This document shows positions 8,903 through 18,408 of a DNA stretch of 64,000 bases, one piece after another. The stretch is from the NCBI RefSeq assembly GCF_000314795.2, contig NZ_KB373314.1, forward strand, positions 186,001-250,000, in the 5' to 3' direction. Origin of the DNA: Streptococcus sp. F0442. Its GTDB lineage: Bacteria; Bacillota; Bacilli; Lactobacillales; Streptococcaceae. Position 1 is the stretch's first letter, and each line of letters opens with the position of its first letter. A program made the position numbers and the translations under genes. Under the pieces are notes generated by a model, which worked only from the letters and a program-made list of their open reading frames with translations, made no database searches and had not been told where the DNA came from.

Positions 8903-9580
8903 TTACTCTATAAATCTTAGAATGGTTTCTGCGATTTCATTTTTGGTCGAGGCTTCTAGGACGCGATCATCTGTCACTAGATAGGCTTGATGCTGACCAT
9001 CTTGTATCTTGGTAAGATCATTGGCTACAATCATGTTGGCATGATTTTTCACTAAACTTTCAAGTGCTACCTGAATCAATTCTTCAGAAGGAACAGCAAC
9101 TAAGAGTTTAAAGCCAATCAGTTGAATAGAGGGATTCCATTCTTTGACAAGTGAAATAATCTTTGGATTTTTCTTTAGAAAGAGCACTTGATACTCTTCT
9201 TTTGAAGAAATCTTGGTTTCCTGATTCTTTTGTTGTAAAAATCTATGAAGATCTGGAGCTTTTTCAACAGCCTCAAGTCCAGTCATATAAACCGGTGTGT
9301 AGTCTGAAACAGCCATGGCATGAATCAAGACTTGATGATGTGGAACTTCCTTTTGCATGTGTGTGTGAAGCTCCTCGACATTATTGATGACTAGAAGTTT
9401 GAGCTGTGGGTGAGGTTGAGGTTTGAGGGCAGTAGGGGTTGTGATCAAAGTTACCTGATGGCCCTTTGTAAGAGCAGTTTCTGCTATGATTTTGCCCAGA
9501 CTCCCAGTGGAATGATTGGTGATCGAACGTACGCTGTCGATGGCTTCGCTAGTCCCACCAGATGTAATTAAAATATGCAT
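8903..9580 (-). CDS. coaB: Phosphopantothenate--cysteine ligase (CoaB)
   Basis: Joins 4'-phosphopantothenate with cysteine, the step before CoaC. It is 225 aa, the stand-alone type found in streptococci. It begins with the nucleotide-binding ITSGGTSEAIDSVRSITN and has GSLGKIIAE and later IGFKLL and NDL motifs. It is the first gene of coaB-coaC-panT. The ATG has no Shine-Dalgarno sequence and sits 6 bases behind a good -10, so the transcript may be leaderless. Confidence 0.94.
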   Translation of the reverse strand: MHILITSGGTSEAIDSVRSITNHSTGSLGKIIAETALTKGHQVTLITTPTALKPQPHPQLKLLVINNVEELHTHMQKEVPHHQVLIHAMAVSDYTPVYMTGLEAVEKAPDLHRFLQQKNQETKISSKEEYQVLFLKKNPKIISLVKEWNPSIQLIGFKLLVAVPSEELIQVALESLVKNHANMIVANDLTKIQDGQHQAYLVTDDRVLEASTKNEIAETILRFIE

Positions 9581-9586
9581 ATGCTT

Positions 9587-9616
9587 ATTTTACACAAAAA
9601 AGATACGTAAGTAAAG
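9587..9616 (-). promoter_or_regulatory. coaB promoter abutting the start codon
   Basis: On the minus strand TTTACT-N17-TAAAAT, then only AAGCAT before the ATG of coaB. It is divergent from fhs. Confidence 0.6.
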
Positions 9617-9755
9617 TTCTGAAGATCTAAAAAATAGCTATGGAAAGATATAAAATTTACATAAATAACGAACGTTTCATTCCAAATATGGAAAAACAAT
9701 TTTATTTTCGCGAATTTTAGGTATAATAGGTCTATCAAATATAAAGGAGTCCCTT

Positions 9756-11426
9756 ATGAAAACAGATATCGAAATTGCTCAAAGCATTGAACTTCAACCG
9801 ATTGTGGATGTTGTGAAGAAAATTGGTTTGGAAGACGATGATCTTGAATTGTATGGAAAATACAAAGCAAAATTGAGCTTTGATAAGATTCGAGAAGTTG
9901 AGAAAAATCCGGTTGGAAAGCTCATTTTAGTCACTGCCATCAACCCGACACCTGCTGGAGAAGGGAAGTCAACCATCACCATTGGTCTAGCAGATGCTTT
10001 GAACAAAATTGGTAAAAAAACCATGATTGCCATTCGCGAACCTTCTTTAGGTCCAGTTATGGGAATTAAGGGTGGGGCTGCTGGAGGTGGTTATGCCCAA
10101 GTTCTACCCATGGAAGACATCAACCTTCATTTCACGGGTGACATGCATGCTATTACAACGGCAAATAATGCACTTTCAGCTTTAATCGACAATCATTTGC
10201 ATCAAGGAAATGAGTTAGGTATTGACCAACGCCGGATTATCTGGAAACGGGTAGTGGACTTGAATGACCGTGCTTTGCGTCACGTATCGGTCGGTCTTGG
10301 TGGACCGCTCAATGGGATTCCGCGTGAAGATGGGTTCGATATCACCGTTGCTTCTGAAATTATGGCTATCCTTTGCCTGGCGACAGATATTGAAGACTTA
10401 AAACGCCGTTTGGCTAATATTGTCATCGGTTACCGCTATGATCGAAGCCCAGTTTATGTCCGCAACTTAGAAGTGGAAGGAGCGCTTGCCTTGATCCTGA
10501 AAGATGCGATCAAGCCAAACTTGGTTCAAACCATCTATGGAACGCCTGCCTTTGTCCACGGAGGTCCTTTTGCTAATATTGCTCATGGATGTAACTCTGT
10601 ATTGGCGACGACAACAGCTCTTCACCTAGCTGACTATACGATTACAGAAGCAGGATTTGGTGCTGACCTTGGTGCTGAAAAATTCCTCGATATTAAAACT
10701 CCAAACTTGCCAACCTCACCAGATGCTGTCGTCATTGTTGCAACCCTTCGTGCTCTTAAGATGAATGGAGGAGTTAGCAAAGATGCTCTTGCACAAGAAA
10801 ATGTTGACGCTGTTCGTGCTGGTTTTGCAAACTTGAAACGCCACGTTGAAAACATCCGTAAGTTTGGTATTCCTGCAGTAGTAGCTATCAATGAATTCAT
10901 CACCGATACAGAAGCAGAAGTTGCTGCTTTGAAAGAATTGTGTGCTGAAATTCAAGTACCAGTTGAGCTTGCGAGCGTATGGGCGAATGGTGCTGACGGT
11001 GGGGTTGACCTTGCTGAAACTCTGGTTCAGACCATCGAAACCACTCCAGCTCAATACACACGCTTGTATGATAACAACCTTTCTGTAGAAGAAAAAATTG
11101 AAAAGATTGTGACGGAGATTTACCGCGGGACTAAGGTGAACTTTGAGAAGAAAGCCAAGACACAAATTGATCAAATTGTTAAAAATGGTTGGGACAAGTT
11201 GCCGATCTGTATGGCCAAAACCCAATACAGCTTCTCAGACAATCCAAATGCCTTGGGAGCTCCTGAAAACTTTGAAATCACTATCCGTGAAGTAGTACCA
11301 AAATTGGGAGCCGGCTTTATCGTCGCTTTGACTGGGGATGTCATGACCATGCCTGGTTTACCAAAACGACCGGCTGCATTGAATATGGATGTGGCTACTG
11401 ATGGAACAGCCATCGGCTTGTTCTAA
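9756..11426 (+). CDS. fhs: Formate--tetrahydrofolate ligase
   Basis: ATP-dependent formation of 10-formyl-THF from formate and THF, feeding purine synthesis and initiator-tRNA formylation. At 556 aa it is full length. The P-loop-like TPAGEGKST is at about residues 66-74, and the conserved [19 protein letters not shown] and [12 protein letters not shown] follow. AAAGGAG stands before the ATG and TATAAT lies at 9722-9727, although no convincing -35 is visible. It is monocistronic, with a terminator directly after it, and divergent from the CoA operon. Confidence 0.96.
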   Translation: MKTDIEIAQSIELQPIVDVVKKIGLEDDDLELYGKYKAKLSFDKIREVEKNPVGKLILVTAINPTPAGEGKSTITIGLADALNKIGKKTMIAIREPSLGPVMGIKGGAAGGGYAQVLPMEDINLHFTGDMHAITTANNALSALIDNHLHQGNELGIDQRRIIWKRVVDLNDRALRHVSVGLGGPLNGIPREDGFDITVASEIMAILCLATDIEDLKRRLANIVIGYRYDRSPVYVRNLEVEGALALILKDAIKPNLVQTIYGTPAFVHGGPFANIAHGCNSVLATTTALHLADYTITEAGFGADLGAEKFLDIKTPNLPTSPDAVVIVATLRALKMNGGVSKDALAQENVDAVRAGFANLKRHVENIRKFGIPAVVAINEFITDTEAEVAALKELCAEIQVPVELASVWANGADGGVDLAETLVQTIETTPAQYTRLYDNNLSVEEKIEKIVTEIYRGTKVNFEKKAKTQIDQIVKNGWDKLPICMAKTQYSFSDNPNALGAPENFEITIREVVPKLGAGFIVALTGDVMTMPGLPKRPAALNMDVATDGTAIGLF

Positions 11427-11441
11427 TAGACGTCTTAAAAA

Positions 11442-11476
11442 AACAACTTCTGTTCAATGGAGCAGAAGTTGTTTTG
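11442..11476. terminator. Bidirectional terminator between fhs and MATE gene
   Basis: Stem AACAACTTCTG/CAGAAGTTGTT flanked by A-run and T-run. Confidence 0.88.
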
Positions 11477-11494
11477 CTGTTTACTAGTAACGTT

Positions 11495-12838
11495 TTATGG
11501 TGCAAGAAGCTTTTGTCTGGCTTTCTGGTAGGTAAACCACAGTTGAAGGGTCATTGGAATCCAAATCAAGGGCTCACAAAGGATGACTCCTATATAGCCT
11601 GTATGAGGGATAATCAAGAGCACAAAGAGAATTTTTCCAGTCAACTCAATAACGCTAGAGATCAAGGGGGGCAATTTGTGGCCAATACCTTGAAGGGTGT
11701 TTCCTAAAATTAAGAGACAGCCTAAAACTGGATAGAAGAAAGAGCTGATCTGCAGATAAAGACTGGCATTTGCGATTAATTTAGGATCGCTAGATCCAGA
11801 TATGAGGCTTGTAAAGAAGGGGCTTGTAAAGAAGAGGAAAACTGCAACAAAAATGGACCAAATAAGAGAGAGGAGACAAGCTTGTTTAACGCCTTTTTGA
11901 ATGCGTCGGAATTGTTTAGCACCAAAGTTTTGCGAGGTAAAGGTCGTCATACTTGTAGAAATAGCGGCCATTGGCAGAAGGGCAAAGGACATGATCCGGC
12001 GAGCTGAGATTTGAGCACTAATGATGGTCATTCCAAGCTTGTTGATAGCTGATTGCAAGATGACGGTTCCAATAGAGACAATCGAAGACATGAGGCCCAT
12101 GGTCAGTCCTTGGCTAATCAAATCCTGATACAGCCTTTGATCCCAGACAAAATCTTTTCGACTTGGTAGAAGAAAAGGGACCTTTTTGCGGATATAAAAG
12201 AAACAAAGAAGTGCGGAGAAACTTTGAGCAATAATAGTCGCAATTCCAGCGGACTGGACTCCAAGATGGAGCTGGGTAATAAAAAGAAGGTCCAGAAGGA
12301 TGTTGAGGATGGCGGCGATAATCAAGAAGTAGAGAGAGGCCAAGCTATCACCAACTGCTCTAAGAAGTCCGGCACAAAGATTATAGGCAAAGGTTACAGC
12401 CACACCATTCACAATGGTGGAGATATAGAGATAGGACTGAGCTAAAATAACAGAAGGTGTCCCTAAAAACTGAAGGAGAGGATAGAGTCCGACAGCACCG
12501 ATAAGCATAACAAGGAGACTTAATACTCCACCAATCATAGCAGTTGCTGCAACAGATTTTCTTAATTGGTCTTCGTTTTTTGCTCCGTAATTTCTCGCAA
12601 TAATGATGCCCATCCCATTGCTAACACCGACAGAAAATCCGACGATTAAATCAAAAATGGCAGAGGTCGCTCCAACAGCAGCTAGTGATCTTTGACCTAA
12701 AAAACGACCTACAATCATAACATCCGATATATTGTAGACTTGTTGGAAGATATTGGATAAGAGAATAGGGAAGGCAAAACTCAAAAGAGCTGGTAAAATA
12801 GGATCATCAGTGAGATTGACACGTTGAATTCTTTTCAT
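11495..12838 (-). CDS. MATE family multidrug/metabolite efflux pump
   Basis: A 447-aa polytopic membrane protein with about 12 hydrophobic segments and the two-fold MATE repeat. It carries family signatures such as SFAFPILLSNIFQQVYN near the N-terminus and MAAISTSMTTFTSQNFGAK at the start of the second half. It would export cationic drugs or metabolites against a Na+ or H+ gradient. It is divergent from the acetyltransferase gene and convergent with fhs. It is not closely similar to the second MATE protein at 36843. The substrate cannot be told from sequence. Confidence 0.92.
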   Translation of the reverse strand: MKRIQRVNLTDDPILPALLSFAFPILLSNIFQQVYNISDVMIVGRFLGQRSLAAVGATSAIFDLIVGFSVGVSNGMGIIIARNYGAKNEDQLRKSVAATAMIGGVLSLLVMLIGAVGLYPLLQFLGTPSVILAQSYLYISTIVNGVAVTFAYNLCAGLLRAVGDSLASLYFLIIAAILNILLDLLFITQLHLGVQSAGIATIIAQSFSALLCFFYIRKKVPFLLPSRKDFVWDQRLYQDLISQGLTMGLMSSIVSIGTVILQSAINKLGMTIISAQISARRIMSFALLPMAAISTSMTTFTSQNFGAKQFRRIQKGVKQACLLSLIWSIFVAVFLFFTSPFFTSLISGSSDPKLIANASLYLQISSFFYPVLGCLLILGNTLQGIGHKLPPLISSVIELTGKILFVLLIIPHTGYIGVILCEPLIWIPMTLQLWFTYQKARQKLLAP

Positions 12839-12883
12839 AGTGCCATTATACCAACTTCACAAAACAGCGACAAGCGTCTTTGG

Positions 12884-12912
12884 TTGAATGCCCTTACATT
12901 TTTTGGTATAAT
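12884..12912 (+). promoter_or_regulatory. Promoter of GNAT gene
   Basis: TTGAAT-N17-TATAAT with TGG before the -10; close to consensus. Confidence 0.8.
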
Positions 12913-12933
12913 CAGGGAAGAAACGGAGGCTTT

Positions 12934-13488
12934 ATGAGCTTAACCAGCCAATTAATTACTGAAACATTTCCAGATTTGGATAAAGTCGAGCGGTTGAATA
13001 TCGAGGCTTTCCCTGAAGAGGAACGGATTCCTTTATCAGAATACTTACGCTATACAGATAATGACGATGCCAATTTCTTTGCTTTTTATAACGAAGAAGA
13101 ATTTGTTGGTTTTGCTTTCTCTATCTATAATCAGAAAGCTTTTTACGTCAGCTTCTTTGCCATCATGCCTCACTTACGGAGTCATGGGTATGGCCAAGAA
13201 ATCATTGAAAAATTAGTCGAGTTTTACCAACGGACCATGCTCCTAGAGGTTGAGCGACTGGATGAAGAATGTGATAATCTAGAGCAACGTCAGGCACGGA
13301 TGGATTTCTATATACGAAATGGCTTTAGAACAGCCAATGCTTTTCTTGAATACGACGACCTTAGTTTTGAGATTCTCTATCGAGGAGAGGGCTTCGATGA
13401 GGAGGCCTACCGTGATATCTTCCATAAACTGCAAGCAGAGAATTATTTTGATTTCCGCATCCAATACCGACGGTTTAGTGAAGATTAG
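12934..13488 (+). CDS. GNAT family N-acetyltransferase
   Basis: A 184-aa acetyltransferase-fold protein. Core features are the beta-hairpin FFAFYNEEEFVGFAF, the AIMPHLRSHGYGQEIIEKL acetyl-CoA loop (Q/RxxGxG/A-like, RSHGYG) and the late YIRNGF motif. The start at ATG 12934 has GGAGG 4 bases upstream; a longer frame begins inside the promoter and is rejected. The substrate is unknown. Monocistronic, with its own near-consensus promoter and terminator. Confidence 0.88.
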   Translation: MSLTSQLITETFPDLDKVERLNIEAFPEEERIPLSEYLRYTDNDDANFFAFYNEEEFVGFAFSIYNQKAFYVSFFAIMPHLRSHGYGQEIIEKLVEFYQRTMLLEVERLDEECDNLEQRQARMDFYIRNGFRTANAFLEYDDLSFEILYRGEGFDEEAYRDIFHKLQAENYFDFRIQYRRFSED

Positions 13489-13497
13489 ATACAAAAA

Positions 13498-13533
13498 GAG
13501 CCTCTCTGTTTCTTGGCAGAGAAGCTCCTTTTT
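13498..13533 (+). terminator. Terminator after GNAT gene
   Basis: Stem GAGCcTCTCTG/CAGAGAaGCTC then TTTTT. Confidence 0.85.
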
Positions 13534-13642
13534 AGTTGATGGATGAAGAAGTATATATAATTCTATGGTAGCATCTTCTTTTTCTAATAATATACCTTGA
13601 TTCATAAGTTGTTCCTAAATGCAATAAATCAGGTAAAAAGAA

Positions 13643-13671
13643 TTGCCGTGGTGACAGAAAGCTGTTATACT
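13643..13671 (+). promoter_or_regulatory. brnQ promoter
   Basis: TTGCCG-N17-TATACT, about 30 bases before the brnQ start. Confidence 0.75.
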
Positions 13672-13701
13672 AGAAAAGATTCAACATAAAAAGGAGAACA
13701 T

Positions 13702-15021
13702 ATGTTACGAAAAGGTTCCTTAACAGGTTTGCTGTTATTTGGTATTTTCTTCGGTGCAGGGAATTTGATCTTTCCACCTGCGCTAGGTGCCCAGTCGGGT
13801 AGCCATTTTTGGCCAGCTATTGCTGGATTTGTCTTATCAGGAGTAGGAATTGCGATTATTACCTTGATCATTGGGACGCTCAATCCTAAAGGCTATATTC
13901 ACGAGATTTCACGTAAAATCGCCCCTTGGTTTGCTATCGTTTATCTGGTAGCCTTGTACCTCTCTATTGGCCCCTTCTTTGCCATTCCAAGAACGGCTAC
14001 TGTTTCCTACGAGGTTGGAATCGCCCCCTTGTTAGGAAATGCCAATGGAGGACTTGGTCTCTTCATTTTTACCTTGATTTATTTCTGTTTGGCCTATTTG
14101 ATTGCCTTGTATCCTTCTAAAATCTTAGATAGTATTGGTCGGATTTTAACACCTGTCTTTGCTATCTTGATCGTTGTACTGGTTGTCCTAGGTGCTCTCA
14201 AGTACAGTGGACACGCGCCACAAGTGGCAACAGCAGCCTACCAAGCATCTGCCTTTGGTCAAGGTTTCCTTGAAGGCTATAATACCTTGGATGCCCTTGC
14301 TTCAGTGGCCTTTAGTGTGATTGCGGTAACCACCCTCAATCAACTTGGTTTTACCAGCAAGAAAGAGTACATTAAAACCATCTGGATCGTTGGGATCGTC
14401 GTAGCCATTGGCTTTAGTATTTTATACATTGGCTTGGGTTACCTTGGAAATCATTTCCCAATTCCAGCAAAAGTGATGGCATCTGATGCCAATAAAGGTG
14501 TCTATGTCCTTTCAGAAGCGACCAAGGCTATCTTCGGTCCAGCTGCTCAAATCTTCCTCGCAGGTATGGTGACGGTGACTTGTTTCACAACAACAGCCGG
14601 TTTGATCGTGTCAACTGGGGAATTCTTCCATAACACCTTCCCTAAAATCTCTTACAAGGTCTATGCGACAGTCTTCACTTTGATTGGATTCTCAATTGCC
14701 AATCTTGGTTTGAGTGCCATTATTGCCTATTCATTGCCTGTTTTGATGGTCCTCTATCCAATCACCATTACTATTGTGTTGATTGTGATTGTAAATAAAT
14801 TTACTCAACTATCAAAACCAGGAATGCAGCTGACTATGTTCCTAGTTAGCTTGGTTGCGATTGCAGATGTTCTTGCAAGCACCTTTAAACTTTCAGGCTT
14901 AGCTAACATCATTAAAACTTTACCATTTGCTGCGGAGTCTCTTCCATGGTTACTTCCAGCAGTAGTCGGGATTATCTTTTCTCTGTTCTTACCAAATAAA
15001 CAAAGCGCAGAAGAAGAATAG
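13702..15021 (+). CDS. brnQ: Branched-chain amino acid:cation symporter BrnQ
   Basis: LIVCS family transporter of leucine, isoleucine and valine, coupled to Na+ or H+. It is 439 aa with about 12 membrane segments. Family features include LLLFGIFFGAGNLIFPPALG near the N-terminus and GPFFAIPRTATVSYEVG in the fourth helix region. AAGGAG precedes the ATG. Monocistronic with its own promoter and a strong terminator. No T-box or CodY site that I could recognise lies upstream. Confidence 0.94.
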   Translation: MLRKGSLTGLLLFGIFFGAGNLIFPPALGAQSGSHFWPAIAGFVLSGVGIAIITLIIGTLNPKGYIHEISRKIAPWFAIVYLVALYLSIGPFFAIPRTATVSYEVGIAPLLGNANGGLGLFIFTLIYFCLAYLIALYPSKILDSIGRILTPVFAILIVVLVVLGALKYSGHAPQVATAAYQASAFGQGFLEGYNTLDALASVAFSVIAVTTLNQLGFTSKKEYIKTIWIVGIVVAIGFSILYIGLGYLGNHFPIPAKVMASDANKGVYVLSEATKAIFGPAAQIFLAGMVTVTCFTTTAGLIVSTGEFFHNTFPKISYKVYATVFTLIGFSIANLGLSAIIAYSLPVLMVLYPITITIVLIVIVNKFTQLSKPGMQLTMFLVSLVAIADVLASTFKLSGLANIIKTLPFAAESLPWLLPAVVGIIFSLFLPNKQSAEEE

Positions 15022-15031
15022 GATTTGCTAG

Positions 15032-15065
15032 AAACTCTAAAGTTCCCCGCTTTAGAGTTTTTTTG
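15032..15065 (+). terminator. Terminator after brnQ
   Basis: Eleven-base-pair stem AAACTCTAAAG/CTTTAGAGTTT and T-run. Confidence 0.92.
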
Positions 15066-15178
15066 ATTTTGAAACTAGTAACGAAATGGATTCTTTAAAA
15101 CCAAAACGTAGCAGAAATTTTTAATTTAAGGAAAGGCATGTTATACTATTTCTAACATATCAATATACGGAGCATTTT

Positions 15179-15886
15179 ATGAATCAAATCGTTTTCTCTT
15201 TCACTGTCTTTTTGGCAGGGATTCTCTCCTTTTTCTCTCCCTGTGTCTTTCCTTTGCTCCCGGTCTACATCGGCGTTTTGCTAGGAAGTGATCAGGAAAA
15301 ATCCATTCAGATTTTTGGGAAAAAGATACGCTGGCATGGCATCGTTAAGACCTTGTGTTTTATCGCAGGTATTTCTGTTATTTTCCTTATCATAGGTTTC
15401 GGAGCTGGCTTATTGGGGCAGGTTATGTATACCAACTGGTTCCGCTACGTAATGGGAGCGCTGATCATTATCCTTGGTCTTCATCAGATGGAAGTCTTTC
15501 ACTTTAGCTTCTTAGAAAAGCAAAAAACAATGGATTTCGGGGCGAACAAGCACAAGAATGAATTGTTTTCAGCTTTTCTACTTGGACTTGGATTTAGTTT
15601 TGGCTGGACGCCTTGTATCGGGCCTGTTCTTGGCTCTGTTCTTGCCTTAGCAGCATCCAATGGACAAGATGCCCTCGTAGGTGCTCTCTATCTCTTTATC
15701 TATACACTAGGGATGGCCATCCCATTCTTGCTCTTAGCACTGGCATCAGGCCTTGTATTGCCTTATTTCAATCGTCTCAAACCCCATCTCTTGTTGCTGA
15801 AGAAAATCGGTGGAGCCATCATCATTATTATGGGGATTCTATTACTCTTGGGACAATTAAATAGCTTGTCTTCAATCTTTTCATAA
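15179..15886 (+). CDS. ccdA: CcdA-type thiol-disulfide membrane transporter
   Basis: A 235-aa membrane protein with six hydrophobic segments that carries reducing equivalents from cytoplasmic thioredoxin to extracytoplasmic thiol proteins. The two redox cysteines sit in FFSPCVFPLLP (helix 1) and GWTPCIGPVLG (helix 4), as in CcdA/DsbD-beta. It is followed 22 bases later by a TlpA-like lipoprotein, its likely client. In pneumococcus the equivalent operon continues with the methionine sulfoxide reductase MsrAB; here it ends at a terminator. Confidence 0.93.
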   Translation: MNQIVFSFTVFLAGILSFFSPCVFPLLPVYIGVLLGSDQEKSIQIFGKKIRWHGIVKTLCFIAGISVIFLIIGFGAGLLGQVMYTNWFRYVMGALIIILGLHQMEVFHFSFLEKQKTMDFGANKHKNELFSAFLLGLGFSFGWTPCIGPVLGSVLALAASNGQDALVGALYLFIYTLGMAIPFLLLALASGLVLPYFNRLKPHLLLLKKIGGAIIIIMGILLLLGQLNSLSSIFS

Positions 15887-15908
15887 ATCAAATGGAGGTA
15901 TTATACCT

Positions 15909-16478
15909 ATGAAATTTATCAAATATACGTGTTTTTCAATCCTCTCAATCGCTTTACTGTCTGCTTGTTCGATGGAGCAATCAAGTGAGAGTGGTATGAA
16001 CAATATGAGCAATCAAACCATGACCAACACAACCTCAAGTAAACATCCCTTAGTAGGAAAAGAAGCCAGTGACTTTGAACTAAAAGACATGAAGGGGAAT
16101 ACAGTCAAGCTTTCCGATTATAAAGGAAAAAAGGTTTACTTGAAATTTTGGGCTACCTGGTGTGGTCCTTGTCGCCAAAGTATGCCTGAACTTAATAAAT
16201 TAGTTGAAGAAAAGGATCGCGACTTTGAAATTCTCACAGTTATGGCGCCTGGAATGCAAGGTGAAAAGACAGAAAAAGAGTTCGTCGAATGGTTTGCCCA
16301 ACAAGACTATCCATCAGTGCCCGTCTTGTATAATCCAGATGGCTCTGCCTTTGCGAACTATCAAGTACGTTCCATTCCTACAGAAGTCTTCATTGATAGC
16401 CAAGGGAAGATTGGTCATGTGCAGCTAGGGGCGATTTCAAACGAAGATGCCAAGAAGATAATCAGTGAGTTAAAATAA
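15909..16478 (+). CDS. Extracellular TlpA/ResA-like thioredoxin lipoprotein
   Basis: A surface-anchored thiol reductase, probably reduced by the CcdA protein upstream. The lipoprotein signal (residues 1-19) ends in the lipobox LLSAC with C20 lipidated. A Ser/Asn/Met-rich linker (about 21-45) follows, then an AhpC/TSA-Redoxin type thioredoxin domain with WCGPC at residues 84-88 and the cis-Pro loop RSIPTEVF. The 189-aa size fits the pneumococcal Etrx proteins. Clients are not evident locally because no msrAB follows. Confidence 0.92.
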   Translation: MKFIKYTCFSILSIALLSACSMEQSSESGMNNMSNQTMTNTTSSKHPLVGKEASDFELKDMKGNTVKLSDYKGKKVYLKFWATWCGPCRQSMPELNKLVEEKDRDFEILTVMAPGMQGEKTEKEFVEWFAQQDYPSVPVLYNPDGSAFANYQVRSIPTEVFIDSQGKIGHVQLGAISNEDAKKIISELK

Positions 16479-16507
16479 AAAAATGAAGCATCAAGCTTCA
16501 TTTTTTT
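16479..16507. terminator. Bidirectional terminator
   Basis: ATGAAGC/GCTTCAT stem with A-run on one side and T-run on the other. Shared by the TlpA gene (plus) and the FMN-reductase operon (minus). Confidence 0.88.
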
Positions 16508-16515
16508 GTAGTTTT

Positions 16516-17760
16516 TTAGTTACTTGCACCAGATGTAGCATCTGTATCCCCTTGGCCTCCGTCGCCGTGGCCCCCAGCATCAGAGGCACCTGAAGTTGCA
16601 TCTGCATCCCCATGACCGCCAGCAGGAGCAATTGGGCCACTACCGCCTACAAGACGTTGACCAGTTGTTTGAAGGTACCAGTCCAACCATGGTTTAAAGT
16701 TAAAGACAATTTCATTAATACCAGCGTAAGAACCATCTTCATAGTACATAGCTTGGTAGTTGTGGGTGTTGATCACCCCTTCAGGTGATCCCGGAACAAT
16801 AGTACGGACATAGTCTTGGTTTCCATTACGAAGGGTCCCAATCACCCATTCTACATTTTTCATACGTGCTGGTGGAAGAGATCCATGAACCGTTGACATA
16901 CGGCTACCTGATTGAGGTGGTACCCGTTTGGCAAACATACTATCTGGATCTTGATGGGCATTGTTGTAGTAGAGGAATTGGTTGTTATCATCTGCGTAGG
17001 TTAACTCAAAAGGCATAGCTTTCAAGAACATATCAATTTGATTAACAGTTAGGATACCATGGTCTAGTTTCACATAGGTATCACCAGACACAGCTCCTGT
17101 GATTTCTGCAACCTTTTCAACCCAATCTGGATCATCCGGATCGACCTCAGTGACAGTAGTAGAAATTGGATGATTACAATCCAAGTCTTCAGGTTCAATT
17201 GGCTTTGGTTTTTTCAATTTGGACACAACCTCAACGTATTTGATAAAATTATCTAAGCAAGTTTCAAGGAATTTAACGGTTCCTTCATTTTTGATATTCC
17301 CATTTTCGTCAAAAGCTTCTTTGGCTTTTCCGAGAAGGAATTCATTTCCTGGAAGGGTATAGGCATTGACACCCGGAGCGTCAAGGATCTTGCGGAGGTG
17401 AACCTGAGCTCGTGAAGTTCCTTGATCATAGTAGGAAGCCCCAACGACCATGACTGGTTTATTTTCAAAAGGGTGTACTTCAAAGGAAAGCCATTCGAGG
17501 ACTGATTTGAGAGCAGCTGAAATGGTATGGTTGTGCTCTGGGGTTGCAATAATCACACCATCTGCACGAGTGATTTTATTGTACAAAAGACGCAATTGGA
17601 AACTTTCGTCCCATTTTTCATCTTGGTTAAACATTGGAACTTCATCAATTTCAAGAATTTCCAATTCAAATTTAAGCTTAAATTGGCGTTGCATGAATTC
17701 CAAGAGTTTACGGTTATATGATTGATCATAGTTTGAGCCTAAAATTCCAACAAATTTCAT
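16516..17760 (-). CDS. NADPH-dependent FMN reductase fused to a PAS-like domain and a double flavinylation tail
   Basis: A 414-aa cytoplasmic flavoprotein. Residues 1-185 form a flavodoxin-like NADPH:FMN reductase domain (GSNYDQSYNRKLL, ATPEHNHTISAALKS, GASYYDQGTSRAQ). A charged linker follows. Residues of about 230-370 resemble the PAS-type domain seen in DUF438-like proteins (LTVNQIDMFLKAMPFELTYAD and later SRMSTVHGSLPPARM). The Gly/Asp-rich tail holds two DATSGAS copies (387-393 and 407-413) that match the ApbE target D-x-x-S-G-A-[ST], so S393 and S413 are predicted covalent FMN sites. No signal peptide is visible. It is the last gene of an operon led by apbE, which supports the modification. 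The natural electron acceptor is unknown. Confidence 0.85.
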   Translation of the reverse strand: MKFVGILGSNYDQSYNRKLLEFMQRQFKLKFELEILEIDEVPMFNQDEKWDESFQLRLLYNKITRADGVIIATPEHNHTISAALKSVLEWLSFEVHPFENKPVMVVGASYYDQGTSRAQVHLRKILDAPGVNAYTLPGNEFLLGKAKEAFDENGNIKNEGTVKFLETCLDNFIKYVEVVSKLKKPKPIEPEDLDCNHPISTTVTEVDPDDPDWVEKVAEITGAVSGDTYVKLDHGILTVNQIDMFLKAMPFELTYADDNNQFLYYNNAHQDPDSMFAKRVPPQSGSRMSTVHGSLPPARMKNVEWVIGTLRNGNQDYVRTIVPGSPEGVINTHNYQAMYYEDGSYAGINEIVFNFKPWLDWYLQTTGQRLVGGSGPIAPAGGHGDADATSGASDAGGHGDGGQGDTDATSGASN

Positions 17761-17777
17761 TCTTATCGTCTCCTATT

Positions 17778-18383
17778 CTACAAGTTTTCCCAGTTAAATT
17801 TTTCAGCAGATTTGCGAATTAACTCATGAGCATTCCGTAATTTGTCTGTAATCTTGACAAAAATACGGAAGTCATCGAAGATGGCATCCAATTGTTGAAT
17901 GACTTCTAAATCTACCAGATCTCCATATTGGTCGAAGGCTTGCAATGAATGTGAAAGTAAGAATTCATCTGGTAAAACATTTGCTTTAATTTCTGGAGCG
18001 TTTAAGATTTGACGAAGTTGCAATTGGGCACGTGAAGATCCTAAAGTACCGTAGGAAGCACCCGTGATCATAACTGGTTTGTTCAATAAAGGAAAGACCC
18101 CGTAAGAGAGCCAAGCTAAAGCGCTCATCAGAACAGCTGGAATAGAGTGATCGTATTCAGGAGTACCGATGATGACACCATCAGCTTGCTCGATTTTGGC
18201 AACAATTTCTAAGATAGCTTCTGGTACTTTCTTGTCAGCCGGTTTGTCAAAAACTGGGATGTCTTTGATTTCGACCAATTCAATATCCGCCTTATTAGCG
18301 AAATGTTTTTGCATGTATTGAAGTAGTTGACGGTTTGTAGAACGTTTGGAGTTGGTCCCCACAATCGCAATTAGTTTTGTCAT
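17778..18383 (-). CDS. NADPH-dependent FMN reductase (single domain)
   Basis: A 201-aa flavodoxin-fold oxidoreductase paralogous to the N-terminal domain of the next gene. It has GTNSKRSTNRQLLQYMQ phosphate binding, GTPEYDHSIPAVLMSALAW and GASYGTLGSSRAQLQLRQIL. It lacks the PAS-like and flavinylation regions. I chose the start MTKLIAIVG because it has AGAAAGGAAA upstream; a longer frame overlaps apbE in another phase and is a shadow. It is the middle gene of apbE-reductase-reductase and may supply electrons to the flavinylated partner (inference). Confidence 0.88.
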   Translation of the reverse strand: MTKLIAIVGTNSKRSTNRQLLQYMQKHFANKADIELVEIKDIPVFDKPADKKVPEAILEIVAKIEQADGVIIGTPEYDHSIPAVLMSALAWLSYGVFPLLNKPVMITGASYGTLGSSRAQLQLRQILNAPEIKANVLPDEFLLSHSLQAFDQYGDLVDLEVIQQLDAIFDDFRIFVKITDKLRNAHELIRKSAEKFNWENL

Positions 18384-18408
18384 AAAAATTTTCCTTTCTG
18401 ATGTAGCG

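Noticed and set aside
13279..13605. Minus-strand 108-codon frame opposite the GNAT gene
   Set aside because: It crosses the terminator hairpin and the 3' end of a well-supported gene on the other strand; a shadow.
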